Shown: positions 19,027 through 29,406 of the stretch, in pieces
How positions within the stretch are numbered: position 1 is the first letter of the stretch
Layout of the letters: each line of letters begins with the position of its first letter
The notes under the pieces: model-generated
The model's database searches: none
Told to the model about the DNA's origin: nothing
Seen by the model: only the letters and a program-made list of their open reading frames with translations
Translations under genes and position numbers: made by a program
Source of the DNA: Gracilibacillus kekensis
GTDB lineage: Bacteria; Bacillota; Bacilli; Bacillales; Amphibacillaceae
Assembly (NCBI RefSeq): GCF_900143085.1
Contig: NZ_FRCZ01000003.1
Coordinates: 372,001-436,000, forward strand
Direction: 5' to 3'
Length of the DNA stretch: 64,000 nt

Positions 19027-19101
19027 AGTATAAAAATTCGTAGATGTCTAGCTCCGAGCACCCAAAAACTAGGCGACTTCACGAATCGCTCATCAATAAC
19101 T
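19027..19101. repeat. Short interspersed repeat B, copy 2 (truncated)
   Basis: About 75 bp with the core TGTCTAGCTCCGAGCACCC then GGCGACTTCACGAATCGC, matching the start of the copies at 9730 and 59613. It lies between the T-box terminator and the glyQ ribosome binding site, so it is transcribed in the untranslated leader of glyQS. Confidence 0.75.
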
Positions 19102-19173
19102 AATCTTTGTCTACTAAATGTACCAGATGGGCTTTCTCGGTTTTCTTAATTCTTATATTGGAGGATAATAGTA

Positions 19174-20067
19174 ATGAATATTCAAGAAATGATTTTAACT
19201 TTACAAAAGCATTGGTCTGATCAAAACTGTATTCTAATGCAAGCCTATGATGTCGAAAAAGGTGCAGGGACAATGTCACCGATGACATTATTAAGAAGTT
19301 TGGGACCAGAACCATGGAATGTGGCTTACGTAGAACCTTCCAGACGTCCAGCTGATGGTCGTTATGGTCAAAATCCAAACAGGTTATATCAACATCATCA
19401 ATTTCAAGTCATAATGAAACCATCGCCAGATAACATTCAAGAATTATACTTAGAGTCTTTAGAGAAGTTAGGGATTGATCCTGCACATCACGACATTCGT
19501 TTTGTTGAAGATAACTGGGAGAATCCAACTTTAGGTGCGGCTGGACTTGGATGGGAAGTATGGCTAGACGGTATGGAAATTACACAATTTACTTACTTCC
19601 AACAAATCGGTGGATTGGAAGCCAAACCAGTTGCAGTTGAAATCACCTATGGTATTGAACGTCTAGCTTCTTATATTCAAGATAAAGAGAATGTATTTGA
19701 ATTAGAATGGACAACAGGTGTGACAGTTGGTGATATCTTCTATCAACCGGAATATGAGCACTCCACCTATACATTTGAAGAATCAAATACAGAAATGTTG
19801 TTTAAACTATTTTCTACTTATGAAGAAGAAGCTAAACGAACGATGGAGAAAGGATTAGTATTTCCTGCGTATGATTATGTATTGAAATGTTCTCATACGT
19901 TTAACTTATTGGACGCAAAGGGTGTCATCTCTGTAACAGAGCGTACCGGTTACATTGGCCGAGTACGTAATCTTGCAAGAGAAATTGCTAAGTTATATGT
20001 AGAAGAAAGAGAAAGACTTGGATACCCAATGTTGAAAGGAGAAGAAACTCGTCATGAAAACAACTAA
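19174..20067 (+). CDS. glyQ: Glycyl-tRNA synthetase alpha subunit
   Basis: 297-residue catalytic alpha subunit of the heterotetrameric class II GlyRS. It begins [19 protein letters not shown] and shows class II features such as [15 protein letters not shown] and [28 protein letters not shown] precedes the ATG. The end overlaps glyS by 14 nt, suggesting coupled translation. Controlled by the T-box leader. Confidence 0.97.
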   Translation: MNIQEMILTLQKHWSDQNCILMQAYDVEKGAGTMSPMTLLRSLGPEPWNVAYVEPSRRPADGRYGQNPNRLYQHHQFQVIMKPSPDNIQELYLESLEKLGIDPAHHDIRFVEDNWENPTLGAAGLGWEVWLDGMEITQFTYFQQIGGLEAKPVAVEITYGIERLASYIQDKENVFELEWTTGVTVGDIFYQPEYEHSTYTFEESNTEMLFKLFSTYEEEAKRTMEKGLVFPAYDYVLKCSHTFNLLDAKGVISVTERTGYIGRVRNLAREIAKLYVEERERLGYPMLKGEETRHENN

Positions 20068-22144
20068 TGTTTTGTTTGAGGTAGGTTTAGAAGAAATGCC
20101 TGCTCGTTTTATGAATGATACAGAAATTCAGCTTAAGAACAAAACCATAGAATGGTTGAAGGAGATACGACTAAATTATCAAAAACTATCAACGTTTATT
20201 ACACCAAGAAGATTTGCAGTATTAATCGAAGGGTTAGATGAAAAACAGGAAGATCAGGAAGAAGAAGCAAAAGGCCCATCTGTAAATATAGCCAAAGATC
20301 AAGACGGAAATTGGACAAAAGCAGCAATTGGTTTCTCGAAAGGACAAGGAAAAACGGTCGAGGACATCTATCTTAAAGAGATAAAAGGAACTGAGTATGT
20401 TTTTGTGAATAAATTTTTAAAGGGAAAAACACAAAAGGAACTTTTACCTCAGTTTAAAGAGATTATATTAAGTCTGAATTTTCCAAAAAACATGCGTTGG
20501 GCAAACCAAACGCTTCGATTTATTCGTCCGATTAAATGGTTAGTGGCGTTAAGAGATCAAACAGTTATTCCGTTTGAGATCACGGGGGTACCGACAAGTA
20601 ATATTAGTTATGGACATCGTTTTTTAGGAGAGAAATTCATAATAAAGGAACCAACAGATTATCAAACATTATTAGAGAAACAATATGTCATTGCAGATAC
20701 AAAAAAACGCGAAAAAATGATTGTTGATGGCATTCACACAATAGAAGATAAGCAGGGATGGAATATACCTGTAGATGCGACATTATTAGAAGAGGTAACA
20801 CACCTTGTTGAATATCCAACAGTATTTAGCGGTACTTTTAGTGAAGAATTTCTACATATTCCAAAAGAAGTATTAGTTACCTCGATGAAAGAGCATCAAC
20901 GTTATTTTCCTGTACAGTCACAAAATGAAGATTTACTCCCGTATTTTATAGGTGTCCGTAACGGTACCACAGATCACATTGAAACGGTATCGAGAGGAAA
21001 CGAGAAAGTATTACGAGCAAGATTACAAGATGCTCAGTTTTTCTTTGAAGAGGATCAGAAACAATCGATTGAAAGTAATCTTAAACATTTAAATCGTATT
21101 GTTTTTCAGGAGAACCTTGGAACGATTGCTGATAAGGTGAAAAGAGTAGTTGAAATTTCTACGATAATTGGCAAAGAATTAAGTTTATCACAAGTAGCAC
21201 AGAATCAAATAAGACGAGCAGCAAGTATAAGTAAATTTGATCTAGTGACAAATATGGTAAACGAGTTTACAGAATTACAAGGTACGATGGGACGCAAATA
21301 TGCAAAAATATTTGGTGAAGATGATGCAGTTGCTCAAGCAATTGAAGAGCATTACATGCCAAGAAATGCTCAAGATCAATTACCTGAAAGTATAATTGGC
21401 TCAGTGGTGAGTATTGCTGATAAAATCGATACCATTGTTGGCTGTTTTGCGGTTGGATTAATTCCTAGTGGTTCACAAGATCCTTATGCGTTAAGACGTC
21501 AGGCACTAGGAATTTTACAAATCAATCAACATAATCAATTAGGTATAAATATTATGGATTTAATTCAACAAGTATTTGCTTTGTTTGAACAAACCAACAT
21601 TCCTACATCAGAAAAATCTAGCGTATTACAACAATTAGAATCATTTTTTAAACAACGTGCAGCATATATTATGAAAGAAGAATACATTGAAGCTGATATT
21701 ATCGATGCTTTATTGGTCAATCCATTATCTGATTTCTCGTACATGTTAGAGAAAGGTAAAGTATTAAAGTCAAAGAGATCAAAGATTGATTTCAAAGACA
21801 AACAAGAAGCCTATGTTCGCGTCCTTAATTTAGCTTCAAAAGCAGAAGGTGATGAAGTGTTAGATGCATCCCTTTTTGTGAAAGAAGAAGAAAATAATTT
21901 ATATGAGGCATATTTAGATGTTAAAGAGGATTACAACGAAGCGTTAGCAAATAAAAATGCATTAGCAATTGATTTATTATCGCCACTCATTCAACCTATT
22001 CATTTTTTCTTTGATCATATAATGGTTATGGATAAAAACACAAAGATTCGTGACAATCGATTAGCTTTATTACAAATCATTGCAGATGATGTAAAAAAAT
22101 ACGCAGATTTAACCAAAGTCCAATGGAAACAAACGCAAGCTTGA
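20054..22144 (+). CDS. glyS: Glycyl-tRNA synthetase beta subunit
   Basis: 696-residue beta subunit that binds tRNA-Gly and completes the GlyRS tetramer. Starts [14 protein letters not shown] near the N-terminus; contains the central HD-like domain ([20 protein letters not shown]) and a C-terminal anticodon-binding DALR-type region. AAAGGAGAA inside glyQ precedes the ATG. ppsR follows after 24 bp; in B. subtilis ccpN lies between them, but it is absent here. Confidence 0.97.
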   Translation: MKTTNVLFEVGLEEMPARFMNDTEIQLKNKTIEWLKEIRLNYQKLSTFITPRRFAVLIEGLDEKQEDQEEEAKGPSVNIAKDQDGNWTKAAIGFSKGQGKTVEDIYLKEIKGTEYVFVNKFLKGKTQKELLPQFKEIILSLNFPKNMRWANQTLRFIRPIKWLVALRDQTVIPFEITGVPTSNISYGHRFLGEKFIIKEPTDYQTLLEKQYVIADTKKREKMIVDGIHTIEDKQGWNIPVDATLLEEVTHLVEYPTVFSGTFSEEFLHIPKEVLVTSMKEHQRYFPVQSQNEDLLPYFIGVRNGTTDHIETVSRGNEKVLRARLQDAQFFFEEDQKQSIESNLKHLNRIVFQENLGTIADKVKRVVEISTIIGKELSLSQVAQNQIRRAASISKFDLVTNMVNEFTELQGTMGRKYAKIFGEDDAVAQAIEEHYMPRNAQDQLPESIIGSVVSIADKIDTIVGCFAVGLIPSGSQDPYALRRQALGILQINQHNQLGINIMDLIQQVFALFEQTNIPTSEKSSVLQQLESFFKQRAAYIMKEEYIEADIIDALLVNPLSDFSYMLEKGKVLKSKRSKIDFKDKQEAYVRVLNLASKAEGDEVLDASLFVKEEENNLYEAYLDVKEDYNEALANKNALAIDLLSPLIQPIHFFFDHIMVMDKNTKIRDNRLALLQIIADDVKKYADLTKVQWKQTQA

Positions 22145-22168
22145 TGGACCGAGGAGGATATGACTTTC

Positions 22169-23008
22169 ATGGAAAAATCGATAATTTATGTGGTTTCTGA
22201 TTCGGTCGGTGAAACAGCAGAATTCGTTATTAAGGCAGCTCTTAGCCAATTTATGAGTGAGAACGACTATGATTTATACCGAATTCCCTATGTAGAGAAC
22301 ATTGAAGTTTTGCGTGGAGCGGTCTACCACGCAAAACAATTAGGTGCGATGATTGGCTTTACATTAGTGAGACCAGAATTTAGACAATTTCTTATTCAAG
22401 AAGCAAGGGATAAACAAGTAGAGTGTGTGGATATCATTGGACCGATGTTACAGGCAATGGAAAGAAAATTTCAAAAAAAACCAAAGGAAGAACCCGGTCT
22501 AATTCATAAATTAGACGAAGATTATTTTAGAAGAGTGGAAGCAATAGAATTCGCTGTCCGCTATGACGATGGGCGAGATCCAAGAGGAGTGGCACAAGCA
22601 GATATCGTTTTGATTGGTGTTTCGAGAACATCAAAAACACCACTTTCTCAATATTTAGCACATAAACAGTTGAAAGTTGCTAATGTCCCAATCGTTCCGG
22701 AAGTAGATCCACCCTCATCATTATTTGATTTGCCTGCACACAAATGTATTGGGTTAAGAATTAATCCTGAAAAATTGAATGGTATTAGAAAAGAACGATT
22801 AAAGAGTCTCGGATTAGATGATCAAGCAATCTACGCAAACGTTGATCGAATTGAGTCAGAATTATCATTTTTTGACGATATTATTAATCAGTTAGGTTGT
22901 CCTGTAATAGATGTGTCACATAAAGCGGTTGAAGAAACTGCCAATATCATACTGAATATGATTAATCAACCGTATTGGGATTATCGTGATAAACAAATTA
23001 ACCAATAA
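22169..23008 (+). CDS. Pyruvate,phosphate dikinase regulatory protein (PpsR/YqfL family)
   Basis: 279-residue bifunctional ADP-dependent kinase and Pi-dependent pyrophosphorylase of the DUF299 family, which switches pyruvate phosphate dikinase (or PEP synthase) off and on. The N-terminus reads [14 protein letters not shown] and the P-loop is [11 protein letters not shown] near residue 150. The ATG at 22169 matches the family start; an ATG at 22160 sits too close to the GAGGAGG site. Target PPDK is not in the window. Placed directly behind glyQS. Confidence 0.92.
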   Translation: MEKSIIYVVSDSVGETAEFVIKAALSQFMSENDYDLYRIPYVENIEVLRGAVYHAKQLGAMIGFTLVRPEFRQFLIQEARDKQVECVDIIGPMLQAMERKFQKKPKEEPGLIHKLDEDYFRRVEAIEFAVRYDDGRDPRGVAQADIVLIGVSRTSKTPLSQYLAHKQLKVANVPIVPEVDPPSSLFDLPAHKCIGLRINPEKLNGIRKERLKSLGLDDQAIYANVDRIESELSFFDDIINQLGCPVIDVSHKAVEETANIILNMINQPYWDYRDKQINQ

Positions 23009-23350
23009 TATAAGTTAAGATATTGGTAAATAAACAGAAACTATATTATAATTAATATTTGTGAAAATGTTTATAATGATAGAAAAGTGTACATTACTTA
23101 TTAATAAACAATAAAATATTTTAAAAAATAATGGAATGAAGCAGGAATTTGCAATTTTTTGTAGAAATATTTATGCATGAGCTCTTTTACTATTCGACAA
23201 AATATTTGAGTATATGGTGTTTATACCACAAGGGTTACAGGGTATTGTTGTAATATAAAGGAATACATGAGCAGAGCTATTACCTATACCCATTGTTGAA
23301 AAAAATGTCGAAAATTTATAGTGTTAGTTAGAAAGAAATGGTGATAGTTA
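23009..23350 (+). promoter_or_regulatory. dnaG-sigA upstream region with sigma-H-like promoter and two Spo0A boxes
   Basis: 342 bp without a gene. A weak sigma-A pair TTGGTA-18-TATAAT lies at 23023-23052. AGGAATT (23143-23149), 11 bp, then GTAGAAATA (23161-23169) resembles the sigma-H consensus RNAGGAWWW-N11/12-RNNGAATWW with one mismatch. Perfect Spo0A-box heptamers occur at 23193-23199 (TTCGACA) and 23306-23312 (TGTCGAA). The B. subtilis sigA operon is known to have a sigma-H promoter before dnaG, so the arrangement is plausible, but all sites are inferred. Confidence 0.45.
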
Positions 23351-25180
23351 ATGGCCAATCAAATGTCGGATGAAACGATAGAGTCAATCCGTCAGTCAAA
23401 TGATGTGGTTGATGTAGTTGGAGAATATGTACAGCTTAAGAAACAGGGTCGTAATTATTTTGGACTTTGCCCATTTCATTCAGAAAACACACCATCATTT
23501 TCAGTAAATCAAGAAAAGCAAATATACCATTGTTTTGGCTGTGGAAAAGGTGGGAATATCATTACGTTTATCATGGAAATGGAAGGGTTCAACTTTCAAC
23601 AAACGATCCATTATTTAGCCGAAAAGTCTGGTCAGCCAATTCCAGAAATGAAACAGTCAAATCAGAATGCTCCTAATAGTGAAGAACAAGCCACATTAGA
23701 AGCATATCAATGGTTGTCAAAATTATATCATCATTTATTGGGCCATTCTAAAGATGGTAAGAAAGCATTAGCATATCTACACGAAAGAGGATTTTCGGAT
23801 GAAGTAATCGAGCGATTTCAAATAGGTTATTCACCGACCTCTAAAGGTTTTGTAACACAATTTTTAGAAAACAAAGGTTTTCATAAACAAGTAATGGCTA
23901 ATGCCGGTATATTGACAACTAGTGATGATGGTGAGTATTTTGATCGATTTCAAGGGAGAGTAATTTTTCCTATAAGAAATCATATTGGAAAAACAATCGG
24001 TTTTAATGGCAGAACAATATCAGACCAAGAACCAAAATACCTAAATAGTCCGGAATCTTCGTTGTTTAGAAAAAGCAAGCTGCTTTACAATTTTGATATT
24101 GCTAGAAGTGAAATTCGAAAAAAAGGAGAGGTTATCCTTTTTGAAGGTTCTGCAGATGTAATTGCTGCACATCAAGCTGAAGTACTGAATGGCGTTGCGT
24201 CACTGGGTACATCTCTCACGGAAACACATGCATCTCTTTTAAGGAGATATGTAGATACAGTGTTAATTTGTTACGATGGCGATAATGCTGGTCAAAATGC
24301 AACATATAAAGCTATCAAATTACTAAGAAAAGTAGGCTGTACAATAAAAGTTGCATCGTTACCACCTAATTACGATCCTGATCAATTCATTCAAGAATAC
24401 GGAAAAGAAAAATTCCAATCTCAAGTAATAGAAGCAGCAGACACGGAAATGACTTTCATAAAGAGGTATTTAAAAAAAGATTTTAATTTAAATCTTGAAG
24501 GAGATCGACTGCAATATGTAGAAAAAGTAATAGAAGAAATAGCCATTCTAAATAGTACGATTGAACGAGATCACTATCTTCGTGAATTGGCGGAAGAATT
24601 TAAACTTTCCTATGAAGCATTGTCACAGGAATTAATGTCTCGAATGCGAAATGTTACAAAAAATGATGATAACAGGCAGAGGTTTGGAAATACTAATGGT
24701 GGAAATCAACAAAAATATCCTCAAAAACAAAAACACCAGCTTTCTAAGGCCTTTCAAAATGCAGAACGCCGATTATTAGCGTATATGCTTCAAAACGCTC
24801 AGATTGCGGAGAAAGTGAAAGAAACTATTGGGTCTCAATTTAATATAGAACAACATCAAATAATTGTCACTCATTTATATGGATTTTACGAAGAAGGTAA
24901 TGAAGCCGATTCAAGTCGTTTTATCTCTTATTTAGACGATATAAACCTCCAGCAAACGGTTGTAGAGTTATCTATGATAGACAATTCATGGGAAATGACC
25001 GAAAAAGAGCTTCAGGATTACATTCATATTATTCAGTCAGAGCAAACAGATAGTGCAAAAATAGCGCAACTAGAGAATAAAATGAAAGAATTAGAAAAAA
25101 CAGATCCAAAAGAAGCTGCTAAAGTGGCGATGGAAATAATAAAAATAAAACAACAATCGAAAAATGGAGTTAGTTTTTGA
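23351..25180 (+). CDS. dnaG: DNA primase DnaG
   Basis: 609-residue primase that makes RNA primers at the replication fork. N-terminal CHC2 zinc finger ([21 protein letters not shown]), RNA polymerase core with the TOPRIM motif [13 protein letters not shown] and a CYDGDNAGQ acidic cluster, then a Gln/Asn-rich linker (about residues 435-460) and the C-terminal DnaB-helicase-interaction domain. ATG at 23351 follows a weak GGTGAT site. It overlaps the sigA leader; the last codons contain the sigA ribosome binding site. Confidence 0.96.
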   Translation: MANQMSDETIESIRQSNDVVDVVGEYVQLKKQGRNYFGLCPFHSENTPSFSVNQEKQIYHCFGCGKGGNIITFIMEMEGFNFQQTIHYLAEKSGQPIPEMKQSNQNAPNSEEQATLEAYQWLSKLYHHLLGHSKDGKKALAYLHERGFSDEVIERFQIGYSPTSKGFVTQFLENKGFHKQVMANAGILTTSDDGEYFDRFQGRVIFPIRNHIGKTIGFNGRTISDQEPKYLNSPESSLFRKSKLLYNFDIARSEIRKKGEVILFEGSADVIAAHQAEVLNGVASLGTSLTETHASLLRRYVDTVLICYDGDNAGQNATYKAIKLLRKVGCTIKVASLPPNYDPDQFIQEYGKEKFQSQVIEAADTEMTFIKRYLKKDFNLNLEGDRLQYVEKVIEEIAILNSTIERDHYLRELAEEFKLSYEALSQELMSRMRNVTKNDDNRQRFGNTNGGNQQKYPQKQKHQLSKAFQNAERRLLAYMLQNAQIAEKVKETIGSQFNIEQHQIIVTHLYGFYEEGNEADSSRFISYLDDINLQQTVVELSMIDNSWEMTEKELQDYIHIIQSEQTDSAKIAQLENKMKELEKTDPKEAAKVAMEIIKIKQQSKNGVSF

Positions 25181-25194
25181 AAGGAGGGGCACTC

Positions 25195-26310
25195 ATGGCA
25201 GAAAATAAACCATCACGTTCTAAAGAAACAGAGTTAACTGTCGATCAAGCAAAAGATCAATTATTGGAAATAGGGAAGAAGCGTGGTGTCTTAGCATATG
25301 AGGAAGTAGCAGAAAGAATGTCAATTTTTGAATTAGAATCGGATCAAATGGACGAATTTTATGAGTACCTAAGTGAACAAGGTGTAGAAGTAATAGGCGA
25401 TTCAGATAATGATCCAACAATGCAACAGCTTTCAAAAGAGGAAGAATTCGATTTGAATGACTTAAGTGTTCCTTTAGGGATTAAAATTAATGACCCTGTG
25501 AGAATGTATTTAAAGGAAATTGGTCGTGTCGATCTATTATCAGCTTCTGAAGAGATTGAGCTAGCCAAAAAAATTGAGGAAGGCGATGAATACTCGAAAA
25601 AACGTTTAGCAGAAGCAAACCTTCGTCTTGTTGTAAGTATTGCGAAACGTTATGTAGGTCGAGGTATGCTATTTTTAGATCTTATCCAAGAAGGTAACAT
25701 GGGATTAATTAAAGCAGTGGAAAAATTTGATTTCCGTAAAGGGTTTAAATTTAGTACCTATGCCACATGGTGGATACGTCAAGCAATTACAAGAGCTATC
25801 GCAGACCAAGCGAGAACGATTCGTATCCCAGTTCATATGGTAGAAACAATTAATAAGTTAATTCGGGTTCAGCGTCAGTTACTTCAAGATCTGGGACGTG
25901 AACCAACTCCTGAGGAAATTGCAAAGGATATGGAATTAACTCCTGATAAAGTTAGAGAAATTCTTAAGATCGCTCAGGAACCTGTATCACTTGAAACTCC
26001 AATAGGGGAAGAAGATGATTCCCACTTAGGTGATTTCATCGAAGATCAAGAAGCGACATCTCCTTCTGATCATGCTGCCTATGAATTATTAAAAGAACAG
26101 TTAGAAGATGTATTGGATACATTGACGGACAGAGAAGAGAATGTATTACGTTTACGTTTTGGCTTAGATGACGGTAGAACCAGAACACTTGAAGAAGTAG
26201 GTAAGGTGTTTGGTGTTACTCGTGAACGAATTCGCCAAATTGAAGCGAAGGCACTACGTAAATTGCGTCATCCAAGTCGCAGCAAACGTTTAAAAGATTT
26301 CTTAGAATAA
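25195..26310 (+). CDS. sigA: RNA polymerase primary sigma factor SigA
   Basis: 371-residue housekeeping sigma factor. Region 1.1 remnant at the N-terminus; region 1.2/2 ([21 protein letters not shown]), region 2.3-2.4 with the -10 recognition helix ([19 protein letters not shown]), region 3 and region 4 with the -35 recognition helix-turn-helix ([20 protein letters not shown]). ATG 25195 has the near-perfect AAAGGAGGGG site; an upstream TTG at 25177 overlaps that site. Last gene of the dnaG-sigA operon, followed by tandem terminator hairpins. Confidence 0.98.
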   Translation: MAENKPSRSKETELTVDQAKDQLLEIGKKRGVLAYEEVAERMSIFELESDQMDEFYEYLSEQGVEVIGDSDNDPTMQQLSKEEEFDLNDLSVPLGIKINDPVRMYLKEIGRVDLLSASEEIELAKKIEEGDEYSKKRLAEANLRLVVSIAKRYVGRGMLFLDLIQEGNMGLIKAVEKFDFRKGFKFSTYATWWIRQAITRAIADQARTIRIPVHMVETINKLIRVQRQLLQDLGREPTPEEIAKDMELTPDKVREILKIAQEPVSLETPIGEEDDSHLGDFIEDQEATSPSDHAAYELLKEQLEDVLDTLTDREENVLRLRFGLDDGRTRTLEEVGKVFGVTRERIRQIEAKALRKLRHPSRSKRLKDFLE

Positions 26311-26332
26311 TCTCGAAGTCCAAAAGAAAGAA

Positions 26333-26410
26333 AATGAACTATCTTCTTCTCGAGAGGGTAGTTCATTTGAATTTGAATAAAACATTTCTGTTTTATTCAA
26401 AATTTTTATT
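26333..26410 (+). terminator. Tandem terminator hairpins after sigA
   Basis: First hairpin AATGAACTATC / GGGTAGTTCATT (26333-26368), second TTGAATAAAAC / GTTTTATTCAA followed by a T-rich tail (26373-26410). The second has the better U-tract. Confidence 0.8.
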
Positions 26411-26476
26411 CTTTTAAAAGTTTCACAAATGATCCGATATAAGGATTAAAGTGAATCAGACTTGGAGATGGTTGTC

Positions 26477-27013
26477 ATGGATGAAGGACGTAAAAAGATA
26501 ATTATACAGGAGATCCATTACTGGAAGGATCATCAGTTGTTACCGAACCATTATTGTGATTTTTTATTAGCACTTTATACAGAAGGTGAAGTCGCAAGTA
26601 AGGAGAAAAATGATAAAAAACAAACAGCGTATTATTTATTGTTTTATTTTTTTGATACCTTATTAATATTATTCCCGGTGTTATTATTTCAAATAACTAA
26701 TTCCATCGTTATACAAGTTATTGGTATCGTTCTAACATTAACTGCAGCATTAGTGATGACAACTGTTTTTAAACGGTATAAAGCGTTACAGGAATCATTC
26801 GCTGTTATGATATTTTTTGTTGTATTCTTATTTTCCTCAATGATGTTATTAAATAATTATGTTGGAATAGCCTGGATTACATATAGTTGGATACTTATTA
26901 ATAGCTTATCCTGGATACTATTCGGAAAGTTTAGAAAACAGTTTTTTTTACAAGTTGCAGGGGTTTTTATTTTAATTATATTAGTGATAATGGTTGGTTT
27001 TCAATATTTTTAG
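26477..27013 (+). CDS. Polytopic membrane protein of unknown function
   Basis: 178 residues. An N-terminal soluble segment with HYWKDHQLLPNHYCDFLLAL (a helical motif I cannot assign to a named domain) is followed by five to six hydrophobic segments from about residue 60 to the end. GGAG with 9-nt spacing supports the ATG at 26477. It stands alone between sigA and cccA. I do not recognise a specific family or function. Confidence 0.75.
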   Translation: MDEGRKKIIIQEIHYWKDHQLLPNHYCDFLLALYTEGEVASKEKNDKKQTAYYLLFYFFDTLLILFPVLLFQITNSIVIQVIGIVLTLTAALVMTTVFKRYKALQESFAVMIFFVVFLFSSMMLLNNYVGIAWITYSWILINSLSWILFGKFRKQFFLQVAGVFILIILVIMVGFQYF

Positions 27014-27158
27014 TCAATTTATTGAATTTTGAGGACAATCTCTTTTCTAATTGGTCAATATGAAGTAAAATAAAGATGGTTTTTATTATACATAATAATA
27101 GAATATGTTGGATAACAGTTCATTCCAACACGATGTGGAACAGAAGGAGGAATAGTAA

Positions 27159-27518
27159 ATGAAAAGAAATCCGATTATACCTTTTGCGCTTATTGCAGTT
27201 CTTGGGATTTTAGCAATGATCATTTTTTCTGTAGTTGGTCTAAATGAACAAGAAAAAATAGCAAACCCTGATGAAGGTGGAGAAGAAGTAACGATAGAAG
27301 ATGCAGAAGAAATCTCTCAAAGCTGTATTGGTTGTCACGGTGGTGACTTAGAAGGTGGAAGTGCGCCTAGCCTTCAAAATTTGGGGAGCAAGTATAGTCA
27401 AAAAGAAGTACGAGATATCATTGTGAATGGTATCGAAGGAACTGCAATGCAAGGTGGACTTGTCACTAATGAAGAAGCAGAAGTGCTAGCTCAATGGTTA
27501 GTTGAAGGACAAGAATAG
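27159..27518 (+). CDS. cccA: Membrane-anchored cytochrome c550
   Basis: 119-residue c-type cytochrome with an uncleaved N-terminal transmembrane anchor (about residues 5-25), an acidic linker (EEVTIEDAEE), the haem-binding CIGCH motif near residue 62 and a Met ligand in GTAMQGG. Acts as a small electron carrier outside the membrane. Size and position just after sigA match B. subtilis CccA. A GAAGGAGGAA site precedes the ATG; a terminator follows. Confidence 0.93.
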   Translation: MKRNPIIPFALIAVLGILAMIIFSVVGLNEQEKIANPDEGGEEVTIEDAEEISQSCIGCHGGDLEGGSAPSLQNLGSKYSQKEVRDIIVNGIEGTAMQGGLVTNEEAEVLAQWLVEGQE

Positions 27519-27525
27519 TAAGTAG

Positions 27526-27557
27526 AAAGCTTTCTGCGAGATGCAGGAGGCTTTTTT
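27526..27557 (+). terminator. Terminator after cccA
   Basis: AAAGCTTTCTGC / GCAGGAGGCTTTTTTC hairpin eight bases after the cccA stop. Confidence 0.85.
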
Positions 27558-27578
27558 CATATAGAAGGGAATAATGGT

Positions 27579-28271
27579 ATGCTTTCAAATCGTTTAAAAC
27601 AACTTGCACATTATTTAAAAGAGCCAATAAATTTTGCTGACATTGGTTCAGACCATGCCTATTTACCTTGTTATGTATGTCAACTTCATCCATCTGCTAA
27701 AGCAATTGCAGGTGAAGTTAACCAGGGACCTTTTGAAAGGGCAAGGAAGACGGTGTTAGAATATCAATTATTGGATCAAGTTGACGTAAGAAAAGGAAAT
27801 GGTCTAGCGGTAATTGAGCCCGGAGAAGTAGAGCAAGTGACCATTGCAGGTATGGGTGGGAAATTAATTCGCTCTATATTAGAAGAAGGTGAAGAGAAGT
27901 TAAAAGGTGTCCATCGCTTAATATTGCAACCTAATATTGATGCACAAATTGTAAGAAAATGGCTAGCGGAAAACCAATATCAGATATTTGCCGAGGAAAT
28001 TATAGATGAAGATGGCTATATTTACGAAATTATTGTAGCAGATCTAGCTAAAGAGAAGAAAAATCTTACCGAAAAAGAATTATTATTTGGTCCTTTTCTT
28101 TTAAAAGAATGTAATCAAGTATTTCGACAAAAATGGGCACATGAAAAAGATAAACGCCTAAAATTAATAGAACAAATGAGACAAGCTTCTCAACCACCGA
28201 TGGATAAGATTAATTTATTGGAGAAACAATTAGATTGGATCGAGGAGGTTTTAACAAGTGACAACGGTTAA
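27579..28271 (+). CDS. trmK: tRNA (adenine22-N1)-methyltransferase TrmK
   Basis: 230-residue SAM-dependent enzyme that makes m1A22 in tRNA (B. subtilis YqfN). Rossmann N-terminal domain with FADIGSDHAYLPCYV and AGEVNQGPFERA, followed by IAGMGGKLI, and a C-terminal coiled-coil tail. AAGGGAATAATGGT contains a modest site before the ATG. It overlaps the Nif3-like gene by 14 nt, the conserved pair. Confidence 0.94.
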   Translation: MLSNRLKQLAHYLKEPINFADIGSDHAYLPCYVCQLHPSAKAIAGEVNQGPFERARKTVLEYQLLDQVDVRKGNGLAVIEPGEVEQVTIAGMGGKLIRSILEEGEEKLKGVHRLILQPNIDAQIVRKWLAENQYQIFAEEIIDEDGYIYEIIVADLAKEKKNLTEKELLFGPFLLKECNQVFRQKWAHEKDKRLKLIEQMRQASQPPMDKINLLEKQLDWIEEVLTSDNG

Positions 28272-29370
28272 ACAAGTCGTAAAACTTTTTGAACAATGGG
28301 TACCAACCGATTTAGCAGAATCCTGGGATAATGTTGGTTTACAAGTCGGTGATAAAAATCAAAAAGTAGAAAAAGTGATGATTACGTTAGATGTAATCGA
28401 TTCTGTAGTGGAAGAAGCGATCGAAAACAAAGTTGATTTTATCATTGCTCACCATCCTTTATTATTTAAAGGGTTAAAAGAAATTAATTTCAGTGATCCG
28501 AAAGGACGTGTAATTCAAAAGCTGATTCAACATAATATTTCAGTTTATGCCGCACATACGAATTTAGATGTAGTAAAAGGCGGAGTAAACGATCTCCTAG
28601 CTGAAAAATTAGAGATTGAAAATTGTAAAGTGTTATTACCAACTGTTGAAGATGACTTATTTAAATTTATTGTATATGTACCTAGTACACATATCGAAAA
28701 TGTAACAAATGTAATTGGTGAAGCAGGAGCAGGGTATATTGGAGAATATAGTCATTGCAGTTTTCGTTCAAAAGGCGAGGGTTTCTTCAAACCTTTAGAA
28801 GGAACCAATCCCTATATAGGTGAGCAAGGGGAAATTGAACAAGTTGAAGAATATAAATTGGAAACAATCATAAAAAAATATCAAATTTCTCATGTATTAC
28901 AATCTGCAAAAAAAGCCCATCCTTATGAAGAAATGGCTTATGATTTAGTTCCTTTAGCAAATAAAGGTGACCTACAAGGCATAGGGAGAATTGGCAAACT
29001 GAAGCAACCGGTCAGCCTTGAGAAATATTGTGAATTAGTGAAAGAGAAGCTTCAAATTCCTTCTTTAAGGTTTGTTGGCGATCCACAAACGATTATTCAA
29101 AAAGTAGCTATTCTTGGTGGTAGTGGTAAAGGCTATATTGATGTCGCTAAAAATGCTGGAGCAGATTTATATATTACAGGGGACTTAACTTTTCATGAGG
29201 CGCAAGATGCTGAGCAAGCAGGACTTTGCTTAATAGATCCTGGCCACCATGTCGAAGAAGTAATGAAAGATGGTGTTCGAAATTATTTACTTGAAAATAT
29301 CGACGCCCTACCAGAAAAAATAGAAATAGAAATCTCCAACCATTCAACAGACCCATTTAAGTATAAATAA
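28258..29370 (+). CDS. Nif3-like dinuclear metal-centre protein (YqfO family)
   Basis: 370 residues, the long form of the Nif3/DUF34 family with a central inserted PII-like domain (about residues 128-225). Metal ligands appear in IIAHHPLLFKG, AHTNLDVVKGG and the C-terminal LIDPGHHVEE. Start codon is GTG at 28258, preceded by GGAGG and overlapping trmK. Reported as a metal-binding protein and sometimes as a GTP cyclohydrolase-like enzyme; its true function is unsettled. Confidence 0.9.
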   Translation: MTTVKQVVKLFEQWVPTDLAESWDNVGLQVGDKNQKVEKVMITLDVIDSVVEEAIENKVDFIIAHHPLLFKGLKEINFSDPKGRVIQKLIQHNISVYAAHTNLDVVKGGVNDLLAEKLEIENCKVLLPTVEDDLFKFIVYVPSTHIENVTNVIGEAGAGYIGEYSHCSFRSKGEGFFKPLEGTNPYIGEQGEIEQVEEYKLETIIKKYQISHVLQSAKKAHPYEEMAYDLVPLANKGDLQGIGRIGKLKQPVSLEKYCELVKEKLQIPSLRFVGDPQTIIQKVAILGGSGKGYIDVAKNAGADLYITGDLTFHEAQDAEQAGLCLIDPGHHVEEVMKDGVRNYLLENIDALPEKIEIEISNHSTDPFKYK

Positions 29371-29406
29371 ATACTGTATATAATTTAAAGTAAGGAACAT
29401 ATAAAC

